DNA from: Bordetella ansorpii
Lineage (GTDB): Bacteria > Pseudomonadota > Gammaproteobacteria > Burkholderiales > Burkholderiaceae_B
Direction: 5' to 3'
Length of the DNA stretch: 60,711 nucleotides
NCBI RefSeq assembly: GCF_900078315.1
Contig: NZ_FKBS01000014.1
Span: 1 to 60,711 of the forward strand
The notes under the pieces were generated by a model. It was not told the origin of the DNA and ran no database searches. It saw only the letters and a program-made list of their open reading frames with translations. Shown piece by piece: positions 26,488 through 35,456 of the stretch. The translations under genes and the position numbers were made by a program. Every line of letters begins with the position of its first letter. Within the stretch, counting starts at the first letter, position 1.

Positions 26488-26706
26488 ATGACCGATCCGC
26501 AGCCGTCGCCGCCGCGCAAGGCCGGTTTCCTGCAGACGATGCGGGCGGTGCTGTGGGCGTTTCTGGGCGTGCGGCGCGGCGCGGGGTATCAGGAAGACGC
26601 CGCGCGCCTGAATCCGGTGCACGTCATCGTCGCGGGCATCTTGGCGGCGGCGCTGTTCGTCATCGGGTTGATCTCGATCGTGCGCTGGGTGGTGGCAAGT
26701 TCCTGA
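26488..26706 (+). CDS. DUF2970 membrane protein
   Basis: 72-aa protein of the DUF2970 family, usually found between ctaG and coxC in beta-proteobacteria. The N-terminal amphipathic part (GFLQTMRAVLWAFLGVRRGAGYQEDAARL) is followed by a single membrane helix (VIVAGILAAALFVIGLISIVRWV). A role in oxidase assembly is assumed only from its constant position. It starts 3 nt after the small assembly protein and ends 66 nt before coxC. Confidence 0.82.
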   Translation: MTDPQPSPPRKAGFLQTMRAVLWAFLGVRRGAGYQEDAARLNPVHVIVAGILAAALFVIGLISIVRWVVASS

Positions 26707-26772
26707 CCTGAAGTCGTTGTATCGAACCAATCGTCCGACCAATCAGAATTCGCAAGTACCAGGGAGAAGTCC

Positions 26773-27651
26773 ATGAGTGCAAGCCACTCGGTTCATCAGG
26801 GCAATGAGGCGCCGTACTACTACGTCCCGGCCGATTCCAGGCACCCGGTGCGCATGGCCGTCGCGTTGCTGTTCATGGGCGTGGGCGCGGCCACGTGGGT
26901 CAACAGCGTCGGCTGGGGCAAGTGGGCCGTGCTGGTCGGCCTGATCGGGCTGGTCATCGTGCTGTTCCAGTGGTTCGGCGACGCCATCCGCGAATCCGAG
27001 GGCGGGCTGAACAGCAAGAAGATCGACCTGTCGTACCGCTGGGCCATGAGCTGGTTCATCTTCTCCGAGGTCATGTTCTTCGCCGGCTTCTTCGGCGCGC
27101 TGTGGTACACGCGCACCGTCACCACGCCGTGGCTGGGCGACCTGGATCACCGCCTGATGCTGTGGCCCGATTTCCAGGCCATGTGGCCCAACTTCGGCCC
27201 GGCCGGCGTGGTCGAGCACTTCCAGACGGTGGGCCCGTTCTGGCTGCCCACCATCAACACGGCGCTGCTGCTGTCCTCGGGGGTGACGCTGACCATCGCC
27301 CACCACGCGCTGCGCGAAGACCATCGCACCAAAACCCTGATCTGGCTGGCCGCCACCGTCATCCTGGGCTTCATCTTCGTGGCCTGCCAGGCGCTCGAAT
27401 ACCACCACGCGTACACCGAGCTGAACCTGCGTTTCGACTCGGGGGCGTACGGCTCGCTGTTCTACATGCTGACGGGGTTCCACGGGTTCCACGTCATCAT
27501 GGGCGCCACGATGCTGACGGTGATCTTTTTCCGCCTGCTGCGCGGCCACTTCACGGCCAACCATCACTTCGGATTCGAGGGCGCCGCCTGGTACTGGCAC
27601 TTCGTCGACGTGGTGTGGCTGGGCCTGTACCTGTTCGTGTATTGGATGTAA
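26773..27651 (+). CDS. coxC: Cytochrome c oxidase subunit III
   Basis: 292-aa subunit III of the aa3-type oxidase, a seven-helix protein that stabilises the active site. Family marks are MSWFIFSEVMFFAGFFGALW, AHHALREDHRTK, ALEYHHAYTELNLRFDSGAYGSLFYMLTGFHGFHV and the C-terminal WYWHFVDVVWLGLYLFVYW. A GGGAGAAG-type ribosome site precedes the ATG. It ends the first plus-strand block of the cox cluster; a strong hairpin follows before the convergent DUF2909 gene. Confidence 0.97.
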   Translation: MSASHSVHQGNEAPYYYVPADSRHPVRMAVALLFMGVGAATWVNSVGWGKWAVLVGLIGLVIVLFQWFGDAIRESEGGLNSKKIDLSYRWAMSWFIFSEVMFFAGFFGALWYTRTVTTPWLGDLDHRLMLWPDFQAMWPNFGPAGVVEHFQTVGPFWLPTINTALLLSSGVTLTIAHHALREDHRTKTLIWLAATVILGFIFVACQALEYHHAYTELNLRFDSGAYGSLFYMLTGFHGFHVIMGATMLTVIFFRLLRGHFTANHHFGFEGAAWYWHFVDVVWLGLYLFVYWM

Positions 27652-27715
27652 GGCGGGCCATCGGCCGCGGTCCGCGCGCGTACGGACGTGGGCGTATCGT
27701 CAGGACCGCATGCGA

Positions 27716-27740
27716 CAATGCCCCCGTCTCGGGGGCATTG
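27716..27740. terminator. Strong hairpin between convergent coxC and DUF2909 genes
   Basis: Perfect 11-bp stem CAATGCCCCCG/CGGGGGCATTG with loop TCT. No T tract lies on either side. Its place between convergent genes suggests a bidirectional transcript end. Confidence 0.6.
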
Positions 27741-27788
27741 CCTTGTGGGAACCGCCGGGTGCGGGCCTGGAACGCCGGCCCCGTGCGT

Positions 27789-27989
27789 TCATCGGATCCC
27801 GGTGCTTTCGATCCAGCCCATGTGATGGGCGAACAGCACGAACAGGAACAGGGCGACAGACAGCCCGATACGCACGGTCAGGGCATTGACCGTCCTGTTG
27901 GTGCCCCCCTTGTCCTTCATCAGGTAGACCAGGGCCGAGCCCAGGCTGACCAGGATGCCGATGAAGGCCACCACGACGATAATTCGCAT
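27789..27989 (-). CDS. DUF2909 twin-transmembrane protein
   Basis: 66-aa protein with two membrane helices (IIVVVAFIGILVSLGSALVYLM and TVRIGLSVALFLFVLFAHHMGW) joined by a short polar loop (KDKGGTNRT). It is typical of the DUF2909 twin-TM family that sits on the opposite strand between coxC and SURF1 in Burkholderiales. Function unknown; a link to oxidase assembly is suggested only by location. It is divergent from the SURF1 gene with a 41-bp gap. Confidence 0.8.
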   Translation of the reverse strand: MRIIVVVAFIGILVSLGSALVYLMKDKGGTNRTVNALTVRIGLSVALFLFVLFAHHMGWIESTGIR

Positions 27990-28030
27990 TTTTAGGTCTC
28001 CTCCTGCGTGGAACGGAAATTATTGCAGAC

Positions 28031-28798
28031 ATGGCGCGAGCGCATTCCTTTCGGCTGACCGTGGCGGCGCTGGTGCTGCTGGCGGCGGCCGCCGCGATCC
28101 TCGCATCGCTGGGACGCTGGCAATTGCACCGTGCCGACGAGCGCCGCGCCACGCTGGCGGCCATCGAGGCCGGCCGCGCGCAGGCGCCCGTGACGCTGGC
28201 GGGCGACATGCCGGCCGGCGAGCTGCGCGCCTGGCGTCCCGCGCAGGGACATGGCCAATGGCTGCCCGCGCTGAGCGTGCTGCTGGAGAACCGCAACCAG
28301 GATGGCCGTCCGGGCTACTGGCTGGCCACCCCCCTGCTGCTGGAGCCTGCCCGGCGCCAGGCCGTGCTGGTGCTGCGCGGCTGGCTGCCGCGCACGCTGG
28401 ACGGCACGCCGCCGACTGTACCGGCTGCCGCCGCCGGCGAACAGGACGTGACTGGCGAACTCGCCGCGCGCGTGCCGCGCTTGTTCGAACTCTGGTCCTT
28501 CGGCCCGCCGCGCGCGGCCCTGCCGGCCCGCTTGCCCACCCGTGGCGCCCTGCCTGCCGTGCAGAACCTGGATCTCGCCGATTACGCGCAAGCCACCGGC
28601 CTGGCCCTGCTGCCCGCCGTGCTGATGCAGACGCGCGGGGACGATGCGCTGGTGCGCGATTGGCCTCAACCTTCCGTCGACTACAACCAGAACCTGGGCT
28701 ATGCCATGCAGTGGTTTTCGTTCGCGGGTATCGCGGCGATCGCCTGGCTGGCCGTGGCGGTGCGCGCCTGGCGGCGTGCGCGGCGCACGGGTTCGTAA
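28031..28798 (+). CDS. SURF1-family cytochrome oxidase biogenesis protein
   Basis: 255-aa SURF1 homologue, which assists insertion of heme A into oxidase subunit I. The fold has two membrane helices at the ends (LTVAALVLLAAAAAILASLG and QWFSFAGIAAIAWLAVAVRAW). Signature residues are LGRWQLHRADER after helix 1, GYWLATPLLLE, VLVLRGWLPR and NLGYAMQWFSFA before helix 2. It lies between the DUF2909 gene and the Sco-like gene, 16 nt before the latter. Confidence 0.9.
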   Translation: MARAHSFRLTVAALVLLAAAAAILASLGRWQLHRADERRATLAAIEAGRAQAPVTLAGDMPAGELRAWRPAQGHGQWLPALSVLLENRNQDGRPGYWLATPLLLEPARRQAVLVLRGWLPRTLDGTPPTVPAAAAGEQDVTGELAARVPRLFELWSFGPPRAALPARLPTRGALPAVQNLDLADYAQATGLALLPAVLMQTRGDDALVRDWPQPSVDYNQNLGYAMQWFSFAGIAAIAWLAVAVRAWRRARRTGS

Positions 28799-28814
28799 CG
28801 TTGGTGCTTCGCCC

Positions 28815-29438
28815 ATGACTACGCCTTCCGTCTCGTCCCGTCCGCCGGCCAAGCGTTCCCTGATGCCGTTGGTGCTGGTGTTCCTGTGCGCGCTGGCGCC
28901 CATCGTGGCGGCCTTCGTCGTCTACTACAACCCGCAGTGGTGGCCCGAGGATTCGAGCAACTACGGCGCCTTGATCCAGCCGCAGCGCGTGGCGCCCGGC
29001 CCCGATGCGCTGGCGCTGACCACGCTGGACGGCCAGCCGTTCGACCTGCGCAGCCTGCGCGGCAAGTGGGTGCTGATCAGCACGGACCAGGCCGCGTGCC
29101 CGGAATCGTGCGCGCGCAAGTTGTTCGTGGCCCGCAACAGCCACGCCAGCCAGGGCAAGAACGTGGATCGCGTGGCGCGGGTCTGGTTCATCACCGATGA
29201 CGCTCCGGTGCCCGACAAAGTGCTCGAGGCCTACAAGGGCACAGTGATGGTGCGGGCCCGTGCCGACCAGTTGCGCCCCTTCCTGCAGGGCCCGGACGGC
29301 GGCGCCGGGTCGCTGCGGGCCCCCATCTGGCTGATGGACCCGCTGGGCAACCTGATGATGCAATTCCCGGCCGAGGCCGACGGCATCCAGGTTCGCAAGG
29401 ATCTGAGCAAACTTCTCTACCACTCGCGCATCGGCTGA
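28815..29438 (+). CDS. Sco-like thioredoxin-fold membrane protein without the copper His
   Basis: 207-aa protein with one N-terminal membrane helix (LMPLVLVFLCALAPIVAAFVVYY) and a periplasmic thioredoxin-like domain. CPESC (Cys95, Cys99) matches the CxxxC of Sco proteins. The later Sco His (MDHTAAF in the paralogue at 31482) is absent; the aligned part reads SLRAPIWLMDPLGN. It therefore probably cannot bind copper as Sco does, and may be a thiol reductant or redox partner in CuA assembly. Relatives are sometimes mislabelled as oxidase subunits. It lies between SURF1 and ctaA (2-nt gap). Confidence 0.8.
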   Translation: MTTPSVSSRPPAKRSLMPLVLVFLCALAPIVAAFVVYYNPQWWPEDSSNYGALIQPQRVAPGPDALALTTLDGQPFDLRSLRGKWVLISTDQAACPESCARKLFVARNSHASQGKNVDRVARVWFITDDAPVPDKVLEAYKGTVMVRARADQLRPFLQGPDGGAGSLRAPIWLMDPLGNLMMQFPAEADGIQVRKDLSKLLYHSRIG

Positions 29439-29440
29439 CG

Positions 29441-30460
29441 ATGGAACACGATCGCATCAAACTTCGCTACCGCAAGCTCGTTTTCTTCACCTGGTTCCTG
29501 ACGCTGGACCTCATCATGTTCGGCGCTTTCGTGCGCCTGACCGATTCCGGCCTGGGCTGTCCCGACTGGCCCGGCTGCTATGCCAGCGTGTCGCCCATCG
29601 GCGCCATGCATCACATCGATGCGGCCTCGCAGGCCATGCCGTTCGGCCCGGTCACGCTGTCCAAGGCCTGGATCGAGATGATCCACCGCTACGTGGGCGC
29701 CACGCTGGGCCTGCTCATCATCGCCATCGTGGTCATGGCCTGGCGCCATCGCGCCCGGTTGGGCCGCTCGCCGCTGCTGGCGACGGTCACGCTGGTGGCC
29801 GTATGCGTGCAGGGGGCGTTCGGCGCCTGGACCGTCACGCACAAGCTGATGCCGGCGGTGGTCACCTCGCACCTGGTGCTGGGCCTGCTGCTGCTGTCGC
29901 TGATGACCTGGCTGGCGGCGCGCGAGCAGCCGCACCAGGCGTTGTCGGCGGCCGCCGAGCGCTGGCGGCCCTGGATGCGGGGCGGGCTGTTGCTGTTGCT
30001 GATACAGGTGACGCTGGGCGGCTGGGTCAGCACCAACTACGCCGCGCTGGCCTGCATGGACTTTCCCACCTGCCACGGCGCCTGGGTGCCCGAGATGGAT
30101 TTCCACGGCGGCTTTTCCATCATCCGGGGGCTGGGCGAACTGCCTTCCGGGGAAATGATCTCGCAGTCCGCGCTGACGGCCATCCACTGGGTGCACCGCA
30201 ATTTCGCCTTCCTGGTGTTCGCCTACCTGGGCGTGCTGGGGTTCCGGCTGCGGTCCGAGCCCGGCATCCGGAAGCCGGCCACCCTGCTGCTGTGCCTGCT
30301 GGTAGCGCAGCTGTTGACGGGCCTGACCACCATTTTCTTCCAGTGGCCCTTGCTGATCGCCGTGTTACACAATGGCGGCGCGGCAGGCCTGACGCTGGCC
30401 AGTGTGGTCATTTTGGTACGGTTGGCCTCGGCCGGACAACGGCCGGTACAACCCGCCTGA
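29441..30460 (+). CDS. ctaA: Heme A synthase
   Basis: 339-aa COX15/CtaA-type membrane enzyme that oxidises the C8 methyl of heme O to the formyl of heme A. It has about eight helices. Family marks are GAFVRLTDSGLGCPDWPGCYA near the N-terminus, EMIHRYVGATLG (heme-ligand His), VTSHLVLGLLLL, GGWVSTNYAALACMDFPTCHG and IHWVHRNFAFLVF. The paired Cys residues are in the conserved loops. It starts 2 nt after the Sco-like gene and is followed by ctaB, completing heme O/A synthesis. Confidence 0.95.
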   Translation: MEHDRIKLRYRKLVFFTWFLTLDLIMFGAFVRLTDSGLGCPDWPGCYASVSPIGAMHHIDAASQAMPFGPVTLSKAWIEMIHRYVGATLGLLIIAIVVMAWRHRARLGRSPLLATVTLVAVCVQGAFGAWTVTHKLMPAVVTSHLVLGLLLLSLMTWLAAREQPHQALSAAAERWRPWMRGGLLLLLIQVTLGGWVSTNYAALACMDFPTCHGAWVPEMDFHGGFSIIRGLGELPSGEMISQSALTAIHWVHRNFAFLVFAYLGVLGFRLRSEPGIRKPATLLLCLLVAQLLTGLTTIFFQWPLLIAVLHNGGAAGLTLASVVILVRLASAGQRPVQPA

Positions 30461-30531
30461 GAGGGACAATGGCTTGCCTGCGACCCTAAGTCGCACCCCG
30501 TTGCGGCATGGGCGGGTAAAATAGAAAGGCT

Positions 30532-31425
30532 ATGAGTACTGCCGTCGCTTCTTCCTCCGGACTTCTGCGTCAATACCTCGTGCTGACCAAGCCGAGGGTC
30601 ACGCAGTTGGCCGTCTTCTGTGCGGTCATCGGCATGTTCCTGGCCACGCCGGGCGTGCCGCCGATGGATCGCGTGGTGTTCGCCACGCTGGGCATCTGGC
30701 TGCTGGCCGCCGCCGCCTTCGCCATCAACTGCCTGATCGAGCAGGAAGTCGACGCGCGCATGACGCGCACGGCGCGCCGCGCCACCGCGCAGGGCACCAT
30801 CTCGTCCACGCAGGTACTGGGCCTGTCGGGCCTCTTGGGCGGCGCGGGCATGCTGGTGCTGTATCACCTGGTCAATCCCCTCACGATGTGGCTGACTTTC
30901 GCCACCTTCGTCGGCTACGCCATCATCTACACCGTCATCCTCAAGCCGCGCACGCCGCAGAACATCGTCATCGGCGGCCTGTCCGGGGCGATGCCGCCGG
31001 CGCTGGGCTGGGCGGCCGTCGCCAATGCCGTGCCGGCCGAGGCCTGGGCGCTGGTGCTCATCATCTTCATCTGGACGCCGCCGCACTTCTGGGCGCTGGC
31101 GCTCTACCGCACCAACGACTACGCCAAGTCCGGCCTGCCCATGCTGCCCGTCACGCATGGCCGCGCGTTCACCCAGCTACAGATCCTGCTCTACAGCGTG
31201 GCGCTGCTCGGTTGCACCATCATTCCGTACGCCATCCGCATGAGCGGCCTGATGTACCTGGCCAGCGCCCTGGTGCTGGGCGGCATGTTCCTGTCGTATG
31301 CCTGGCGCCTGTACCGCAACTACAGCGACGAACTGGCGCGCAGCATGTTCCGTTTTTCGATTCTCTATCTGTCGCTGCTGTTCGCCGCGTTGCTGGTGGA
31401 CCACTGGATCGGCCTGCTGGTCTGA
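30532..31425 (+). CDS. ctaB: Protoheme IX farnesyltransferase (heme O synthase)
   Basis: 297-aa UbiA-superfamily membrane prenyltransferase that adds a farnesyl group to heme B, the first step to heme A. The first Asp-rich-equivalent region [18 protein letters not shown] and the loop [28 protein letters not shown] are diagnostic of CtaB/CyoE. The second conserved loop reads [29 protein letters not shown]. About eight or nine helices. It lies 71 nt after ctaA and 56 nt before sco. Confidence 0.96.
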   Translation: MSTAVASSSGLLRQYLVLTKPRVTQLAVFCAVIGMFLATPGVPPMDRVVFATLGIWLLAAAAFAINCLIEQEVDARMTRTARRATAQGTISSTQVLGLSGLLGGAGMLVLYHLVNPLTMWLTFATFVGYAIIYTVILKPRTPQNIVIGGLSGAMPPALGWAAVANAVPAEAWALVLIIFIWTPPHFWALALYRTNDYAKSGLPMLPVTHGRAFTQLQILLYSVALLGCTIIPYAIRMSGLMYLASALVLGGMFLSYAWRLYRNYSDELARSMFRFSILYLSLLFAALLVDHWIGLLV

Positions 31426-31481
31426 TCGCTGGGCAGCCAGGCTCATCGGCCCGTCGGGCCCCACCCGGAGACTCCCGTTTT

Positions 31482-32078
31482 ATGTTCGCGTCCGCTGCCC
31501 GTCGTCGCCTGTTGCAAGCCTGCGCCGCTGGTGCGGTCGCCATCGCCCTGGCGGCTTGCGGCGAAAGCAAGCCGTCCTTCAAGGGCAGCGACATCACCGG
31601 CACGAACCTGGGTAAAGACCTCGCGCTGACCGACCATAACGGCACCGCGCGCACGCTGAACGACTTCGACGGCAAGGTGAAGGTCGTATTCTTCGGCTTC
31701 ACGCAGTGCCCCGACGTGTGCCCCACCTCGCTGGTCGAACTGGCCGACGTCATGAAGCGCCTGGGCCCCGATGCCGACCGCGTGCAGGTGCTGCTGATTA
31801 CGGTGGATCCCGAGCGCGATACGCCCGAGATCCTCAAGCAGTACGTCACGTCGTTCGATCCGCGCTTCCTGGCCCTGACGGGCAATGCCGAGCAGATCCG
31901 CAAGGCGGCGGCCTCGTTCAAGGCCTATTACGCCAAGGTGCCGCGCAAGGATGGCGACTACACCATGGACCACACGGCCGCTTTCTACCTGATCGACGGC
32001 AAGGGCGACGCCCGGGTGCTGGCCAACAACAACATCGGCGCCGAGGCCCTGGCGCACGACATCAAGGCGCTGTTCTAG
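31482..32078 (+). CDS. SCO1/SenC-family copper chaperone lipoprotein
   Basis: 198-aa Sco protein that supplies copper or reductant to the CuA site of oxidase subunit II. A lipobox (LAAC, Cys26) anchors it to the membrane. The thioredoxin-like domain has both ligand sets: CPDVC (Cys76, Cys80) in FFGFTQCPDVCPTSL and His164 in YTMDHTAAFYLID. The start at 31482 has CGGAG upstream. It is the last gene of the cox/heme A cluster, and unlike the Sco-like paralogue at 28815 it keeps all copper ligands. Confidence 0.94.
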   Translation: MFASAARRRLLQACAAGAVAIALAACGESKPSFKGSDITGTNLGKDLALTDHNGTARTLNDFDGKVKVVFFGFTQCPDVCPTSLVELADVMKRLGPDADRVQVLLITVDPERDTPEILKQYVTSFDPRFLALTGNAEQIRKAAASFKAYYAKVPRKDGDYTMDHTAAFYLIDGKGDARVLANNNIGAEALAHDIKALF

Positions 32079-32165
32079 GCGCGTCGCCGGCGGCATCCCG
32101 CGGGGTGTCGCCTGGTGTTTTCGCTGCTGCAAGTCGTTGCGGCGGTTTCCAAGTGCTTCGCCGCC

Positions 32166-32188
32166 AAGCCGCCGTTCAGGCGGCTTTT
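32166..32188. terminator. Hairpin terminator between sco and DUF3717 genes
   Basis: Perfect 8-bp stem AAGCCGCC/GGCGGCTT with loop GTTCA, followed on the plus strand by TTGCC. It overlaps the last codons of the convergent DUF3717 gene. Probably ends the sco transcript. Confidence 0.55.
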
Positions 32189-32400
32189 GCCGTGCGCCAC
32201 TGCCGATAGGCGTCGAGCGCCTCGGGGCTGAGGTCGTCCGGGGCGATGTCGTGGCGGTGGGCGATGATCATCAACGCATAGGGCCGGGCCAATGCCGCGG
32301 CCTGTGCGCACAGGCGCGCTTCCTCGCCTTGCGAGGGCGAACGGGCGCGCCAGTAGTTGATGGCGTCTTCCAGATCCGGCAGGGAGATAAGCTGATCCAT
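32176..32400 (-). CDS. DUF3717 domain protein
   Basis: 74-aa small protein matching the DUF3717 pattern: LPDLEDAINYWRARSPSQGEEARLCAQAAALARPYALMIIAHRHDIAPDDLSPEALDAYRQW in overlapping pieces, with a conserved NYWRARSP core. No signal peptide or membrane helix; predicted helical and cytosolic. The ATG at 32400 is preceded by GGAG at tight spacing; an ATG at 32409 is equally possible. Function unknown. It converges on sco and shares its terminator region. Confidence 0.8.
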   Translation of the reverse strand: MDQLISLPDLEDAINYWRARSPSQGEEARLCAQAAALARPYALMIIAHRHDIAPDDLSPEALDAYRQWRTAKAA

Positions 32401-32522
32401 AGGCTCCATTGTCCCAGAACCTGTTCGCGGCCGGTTGGTCTTGCAAAGGGTCACTATCGCAACACGCCGAAATGGCGCCTGGGTGCTATACCGTTTCCCC
32501 GTACGTACTTGGGAGACCCATC

Positions 32523-33137
32523 ATGAACGTCTCGCCTTCGAGCGCCCGCAGTTCCGCGCCGCGCAGCGGCCTGCATCCCCTGATCGCCACCGCGGCGGTG
32601 TCCGTCATCGTGTTGTGCGCAGTGGCCGTCGCCGCCATCGCCGGATGGCTGCCGGGATCATCAGCCGACCGTGCGCCCGCCGAGCAGGCTGCCCTGCAGG
32701 AACCCGGCCAGCCGCCGCAACCCGGCCAGCAGCAGGCCGCGAAGGGCAAGGCGCCGGCCCCGGCTGCCGCCGCGCAGCCGCCCGCATGTGCCGCCTGCGG
32801 CACCGTCGAATCCGTGCGCACGGTCCAAGTGCCCGTGCGCAGCAACAGCAACAACATCGTCGGCACCTTGGCCGGCGGCGTGGTGGGCGGCGTGGTCGGC
32901 AACCAGATCGGCGGCGGCCGTGGCCGTGATGCGGCGACGGTGCTCGGCGCCGTGGGCGGCGCTTTTGCCGGCCATGAAATCGAGCGTAATATCAGGGCGC
33001 AACAGACGGTGACACACTACGAGCTTACCGTTCGCATGAGCGACGGCAGCGCGCGTTCGTTCCGCAGCGCCCAGCCCTTCCCTTATGCGTCTGGCACCCC
33101 CGTGCGGGTCGAGAACAATCAGTTGCTGCCGCTCTGA
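32523..33137 (+). CDS. Glycine-zipper 2TM (17-kDa-antigen-like) envelope protein
   Basis: 204-aa protein. The N-terminal membrane helix (LIATAAVSVIVLCAVAVAAIAGW) is followed by a Pro/Ala/Gln-rich linker (residues about 50-90). A glycine-zipper 2TM domain follows (GTLAGGVVGGVVGNQIGGGRGRDAATVLGAVGGAFAGHEIERN), then a short C-terminal beta-rich domain (THYELTVRMSDGSARSF). The C-terminal half resembles SlyB and the Rickettsia 17-kDa antigen, but there is no lipobox, so it is anchored by the helix. Probably an envelope-stability protein. It precedes the PhaM-like gene by 22 nt. Confidence 0.82.
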   Translation: MNVSPSSARSSAPRSGLHPLIATAAVSVIVLCAVAVAAIAGWLPGSSADRAPAEQAALQEPGQPPQPGQQQAAKGKAPAPAAAAQPPACAACGTVESVRTVQVPVRSNSNNIVGTLAGGVVGGVVGNQIGGGRGRDAATVLGAVGGAFAGHEIERNIRAQQTVTHYELTVRMSDGSARSFRSAQPFPYASGTPVRVENNQLLPL

Positions 33138-33159
33138 CGACACGCCTCCAGGAGACCGC

Positions 33160-33939
33160 ATGACCGATTCGAGCACCAATCCGTTCATCCTGCCCGGCAT
33201 GGGCCAGAGTTCCAATCTCTCCGGCAATCCGCTGTTGGCCAGCATGGAAATGATGAAGCAGGCCTGGGCCGGCCTGACGGGGCCCGGCGGCCTCGCGCAG
33301 GCCCTGCCCATGACCGCGCCCATGAACGTCGAGGAGCTCGAGCGCCGCATTGCCGATCTGCGCGCCGTCGAAGGATGGCTGCGCATGAACCTGTCCATGC
33401 TGGGCAGCACCATCCAGGGCATGGAGGTGCAGCGTGCCACCATCGCCACGCTGCGCTCGTTCATCGACAGCGCCGCGTCCCTCGATACGGGCTCCGCGCC
33501 CGCGCCGGGTCAACCGACGCCGCTCGAGATCGTGCTGGGCATCAAGCCCGCGCCCAAGGACGACAAGGCGGCTTCGGCCGCCAGCAGCGCCGATGCGCCG
33601 GGCGCCGATGCGGCTTCCCCCGGCCCGGAGGCGCTGGACAGCGCGGCGCGCTCGGCCTCGCGGGCATGGTGGGACCTGATGCAGCAGCAGTTCAACAACA
33701 TCGCCCAGGCCACCGTGGCCAGCATGTCCAGCATGGCGTCTGCCCCGGAAGCCACGGCGCAGCAGGCCCCGGCCGAGCGCGCGCCATCCGCACCCGCCGG
33801 CGGCGCACCCCGTGCCGCCGACGCCACGGCAGCGAAGACTGCCAAGCCCGCCGCGAAGAAGACGGCGGCACGCAAGACGCCGGCCAGGAAGGCCGCTGCG
33901 CGCAAGACGGCCGCCAAGCCCGCGGCCGACAAGACCTGA
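33160..33939 (+). CDS. PhaM-like polyhydroxyalkanoate granule regulatory protein
   Basis: 259-aa protein matching the PhaM family of Burkholderiales. The conserved N-terminal part reads NPFILPGMGQ, NPLLASMEMMKQAWAGLTGPGGLAQ, ELERRIADLRAVEGWLRMNLSMLGSTIQGMEVQRATIATLR. A variable Ala/Pro-rich middle is followed by a Lys/Ala-rich tail (KKTAARKTPARKAAARKTA) like histone H1. In Ralstonia, PhaM bridges PHB granules, the synthase and the nucleoid; the basic tail fits DNA binding. The start at 33160 has GGAG upstream. No pha genes are adjacent. Confidence 0.82.
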   Translation: MTDSSTNPFILPGMGQSSNLSGNPLLASMEMMKQAWAGLTGPGGLAQALPMTAPMNVEELERRIADLRAVEGWLRMNLSMLGSTIQGMEVQRATIATLRSFIDSAASLDTGSAPAPGQPTPLEIVLGIKPAPKDDKAASAASSADAPGADAASPGPEALDSAARSASRAWWDLMQQQFNNIAQATVASMSSMASAPEATAQQAPAERAPSAPAGGAPRAADATAAKTAKPAAKKTAARKTPARKAAARKTAAKPAADKT

Positions 33940-34007
33940 CCTCCCTTCATCCTGGCCGCGCGGTCGCTGCCAAGGCGGCCGCACGCCTTTCTTACTGAAT
34001 TCCACCC

Positions 34008-35384
34008 ATGCTCAATGTAGTCATTCTCGCCGCCGGAAAAGGCAAACGCATGCAGTCCGACCTGCCCAAGGTCCTGCACTCGCTGGCTGGCAAGCCGATG
34101 CTGGCCCATGTGCTGGACAGCGCTCGCCAGCTCGACCCGGCCCGCATCATCGTCGTCGTCGGTCACGGGGCCGACCGTGTCCGCGGCGCTTTCGAAGGCC
34201 AGGACGGACTGGCCTTCGCGTTGCAGGATCCGCAGCATGGCACCGGCCACGCGGTGCAGCAGGCCGTGCCGCAACTGCTGGAAGGCGATGGCGCCGACGA
34301 CGTCACGCTGGTGCTGTATGGCGACGTGCCGCTGGTGCAGCCCGAAACGTTGAAGCGCCTGCTGCAGGCGCGCGGCCAGGGCGCGGCGGTGCTGACCGAA
34401 GTGCTGGAGGATGCCACCGGCTACGGCCGCATCGTGCGCGACGCGAAAGGCAACGTGTCCAGCATCGTCGAGCACAAGGACGCCAGCGAAGCGCAGCGCG
34501 CCATCCGCGAGGTCAACACGGGCATCCTGGTGGCGCCCACCGCGCGCCTGAAGGATTGGCTGAGCCGTATCGACAACAAGAACGCGCAGGGCGAGTACTA
34601 CCTGACCGACGTGGTGGGCCTGGCCGTGGCCGATGGCGTGGCCGTCGGCGCCGCGCAGCCGGAGGCGTCCTGGGAGACCCTGGGCGTGAACAGCCGCGTG
34701 CAACAGGCCGCGCTGGAGCGCAGCTGGCAGCGCGAGCAGGCCCGCCGCCATCTGGAAGCGGGCGTCACGCTGGCCGATCCCGAGCGCTTCGACGTGCGCG
34801 GCTCGCTGCAATGCGGCCGCGATGTGTTCATCGACGTGGGCTGCGTGTTCGAGGGCAAGGTCGAACTGGCCGACGGCGTTCGTGTCGGCCCCTATTGCGT
34901 GCTGCGCGACGTCACCGTGCAGGCGGGCACCCAGATCGAGGCCTACAGCCATCTGGCAGAAGCCACGGTGGGCGCGGATGCGCGCATCGGCCCCTACGCA
35001 CGCCTGCGGCCCGGCGCCAAGCTGGCCGACCGCGTGCACATCGGCAACTTCGTCGAAGTGAAGAACAGCGTGCTGGCCGCCGACAGCAAGGCCAACCACC
35101 TGGCCTACGTGGGCGATGCCGACGTGGGCGAGCGCGTCAACATCGGCGCGGGCACCATCACCTGCAACTACGACGGCGCCAACAAGTTCCGCACCGTCAT
35201 CGAGGACGATGCCTTCATCGGTTCCGATTCTCAACTGGTGGCGCCGGTGCGTGTGGGCAAGGGTGCCACGTTGGGCGCGGGCACCACGCTGACCAAGGAC
35301 GCGCCCGCAGGCCAACTGACCCTCTCGCGCGCGCGCCAGACCACCATCGAAGGCTGGCAGCGTCCGGTCAAGCAGAAGAAGTAA
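34008..35384 (+). CDS. glmU: Bifunctional UDP-GlcNAc pyrophosphorylase / GlcN-1-P acetyltransferase
   Basis: 458-aa enzyme making UDP-GlcNAc for peptidoglycan and LPS. The N-terminal nucleotidyltransferase has [18 protein letters not shown] and the uridine-binding GTGHAVQQA and LYGDVPL motifs. The C-terminal half is a left-handed beta-helix of hexapeptide repeats ending with the acetyl-CoA region ([28 protein letters not shown]). Its length matches the family (456 in E. coli). glmS, the first enzyme of the same pathway, lies 5.4 kb downstream. Confidence 0.97.
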   Translation: MLNVVILAAGKGKRMQSDLPKVLHSLAGKPMLAHVLDSARQLDPARIIVVVGHGADRVRGAFEGQDGLAFALQDPQHGTGHAVQQAVPQLLEGDGADDVTLVLYGDVPLVQPETLKRLLQARGQGAAVLTEVLEDATGYGRIVRDAKGNVSSIVEHKDASEAQRAIREVNTGILVAPTARLKDWLSRIDNKNAQGEYYLTDVVGLAVADGVAVGAAQPEASWETLGVNSRVQQAALERSWQREQARRHLEAGVTLADPERFDVRGSLQCGRDVFIDVGCVFEGKVELADGVRVGPYCVLRDVTVQAGTQIEAYSHLAEATVGADARIGPYARLRPGAKLADRVHIGNFVEVKNSVLAADSKANHLAYVGDADVGERVNIGAGTITCNYDGANKFRTVIEDDAFIGSDSQLVAPVRVGKGATLGAGTTLTKDAPAGQLTLSRARQTTIEGWQRPVKQKK

Positions 35385-35393
35385 GGTCTCCAT

Positions 35394-35442
35394 GGACCGG
35401 GATCCGGCCGCGCCCCTCGCGCGTTCGCCGGATCCGCGGTCC
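35394..35442. terminator. Imperfect long hairpin 3' of glmU
   Basis: GGACCGGGATCCGGC (35394-35408) is inverted at 35427-35442 (GCCGGATCCGCGGTCC), with a perfect 9-bp core GGATCCGGC. The loop is 18 nt and there is no T tract. Likely transcript end of glmU. Confidence 0.45.
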
Positions 35443-35456
35443 CGGGGCGGACGGCC

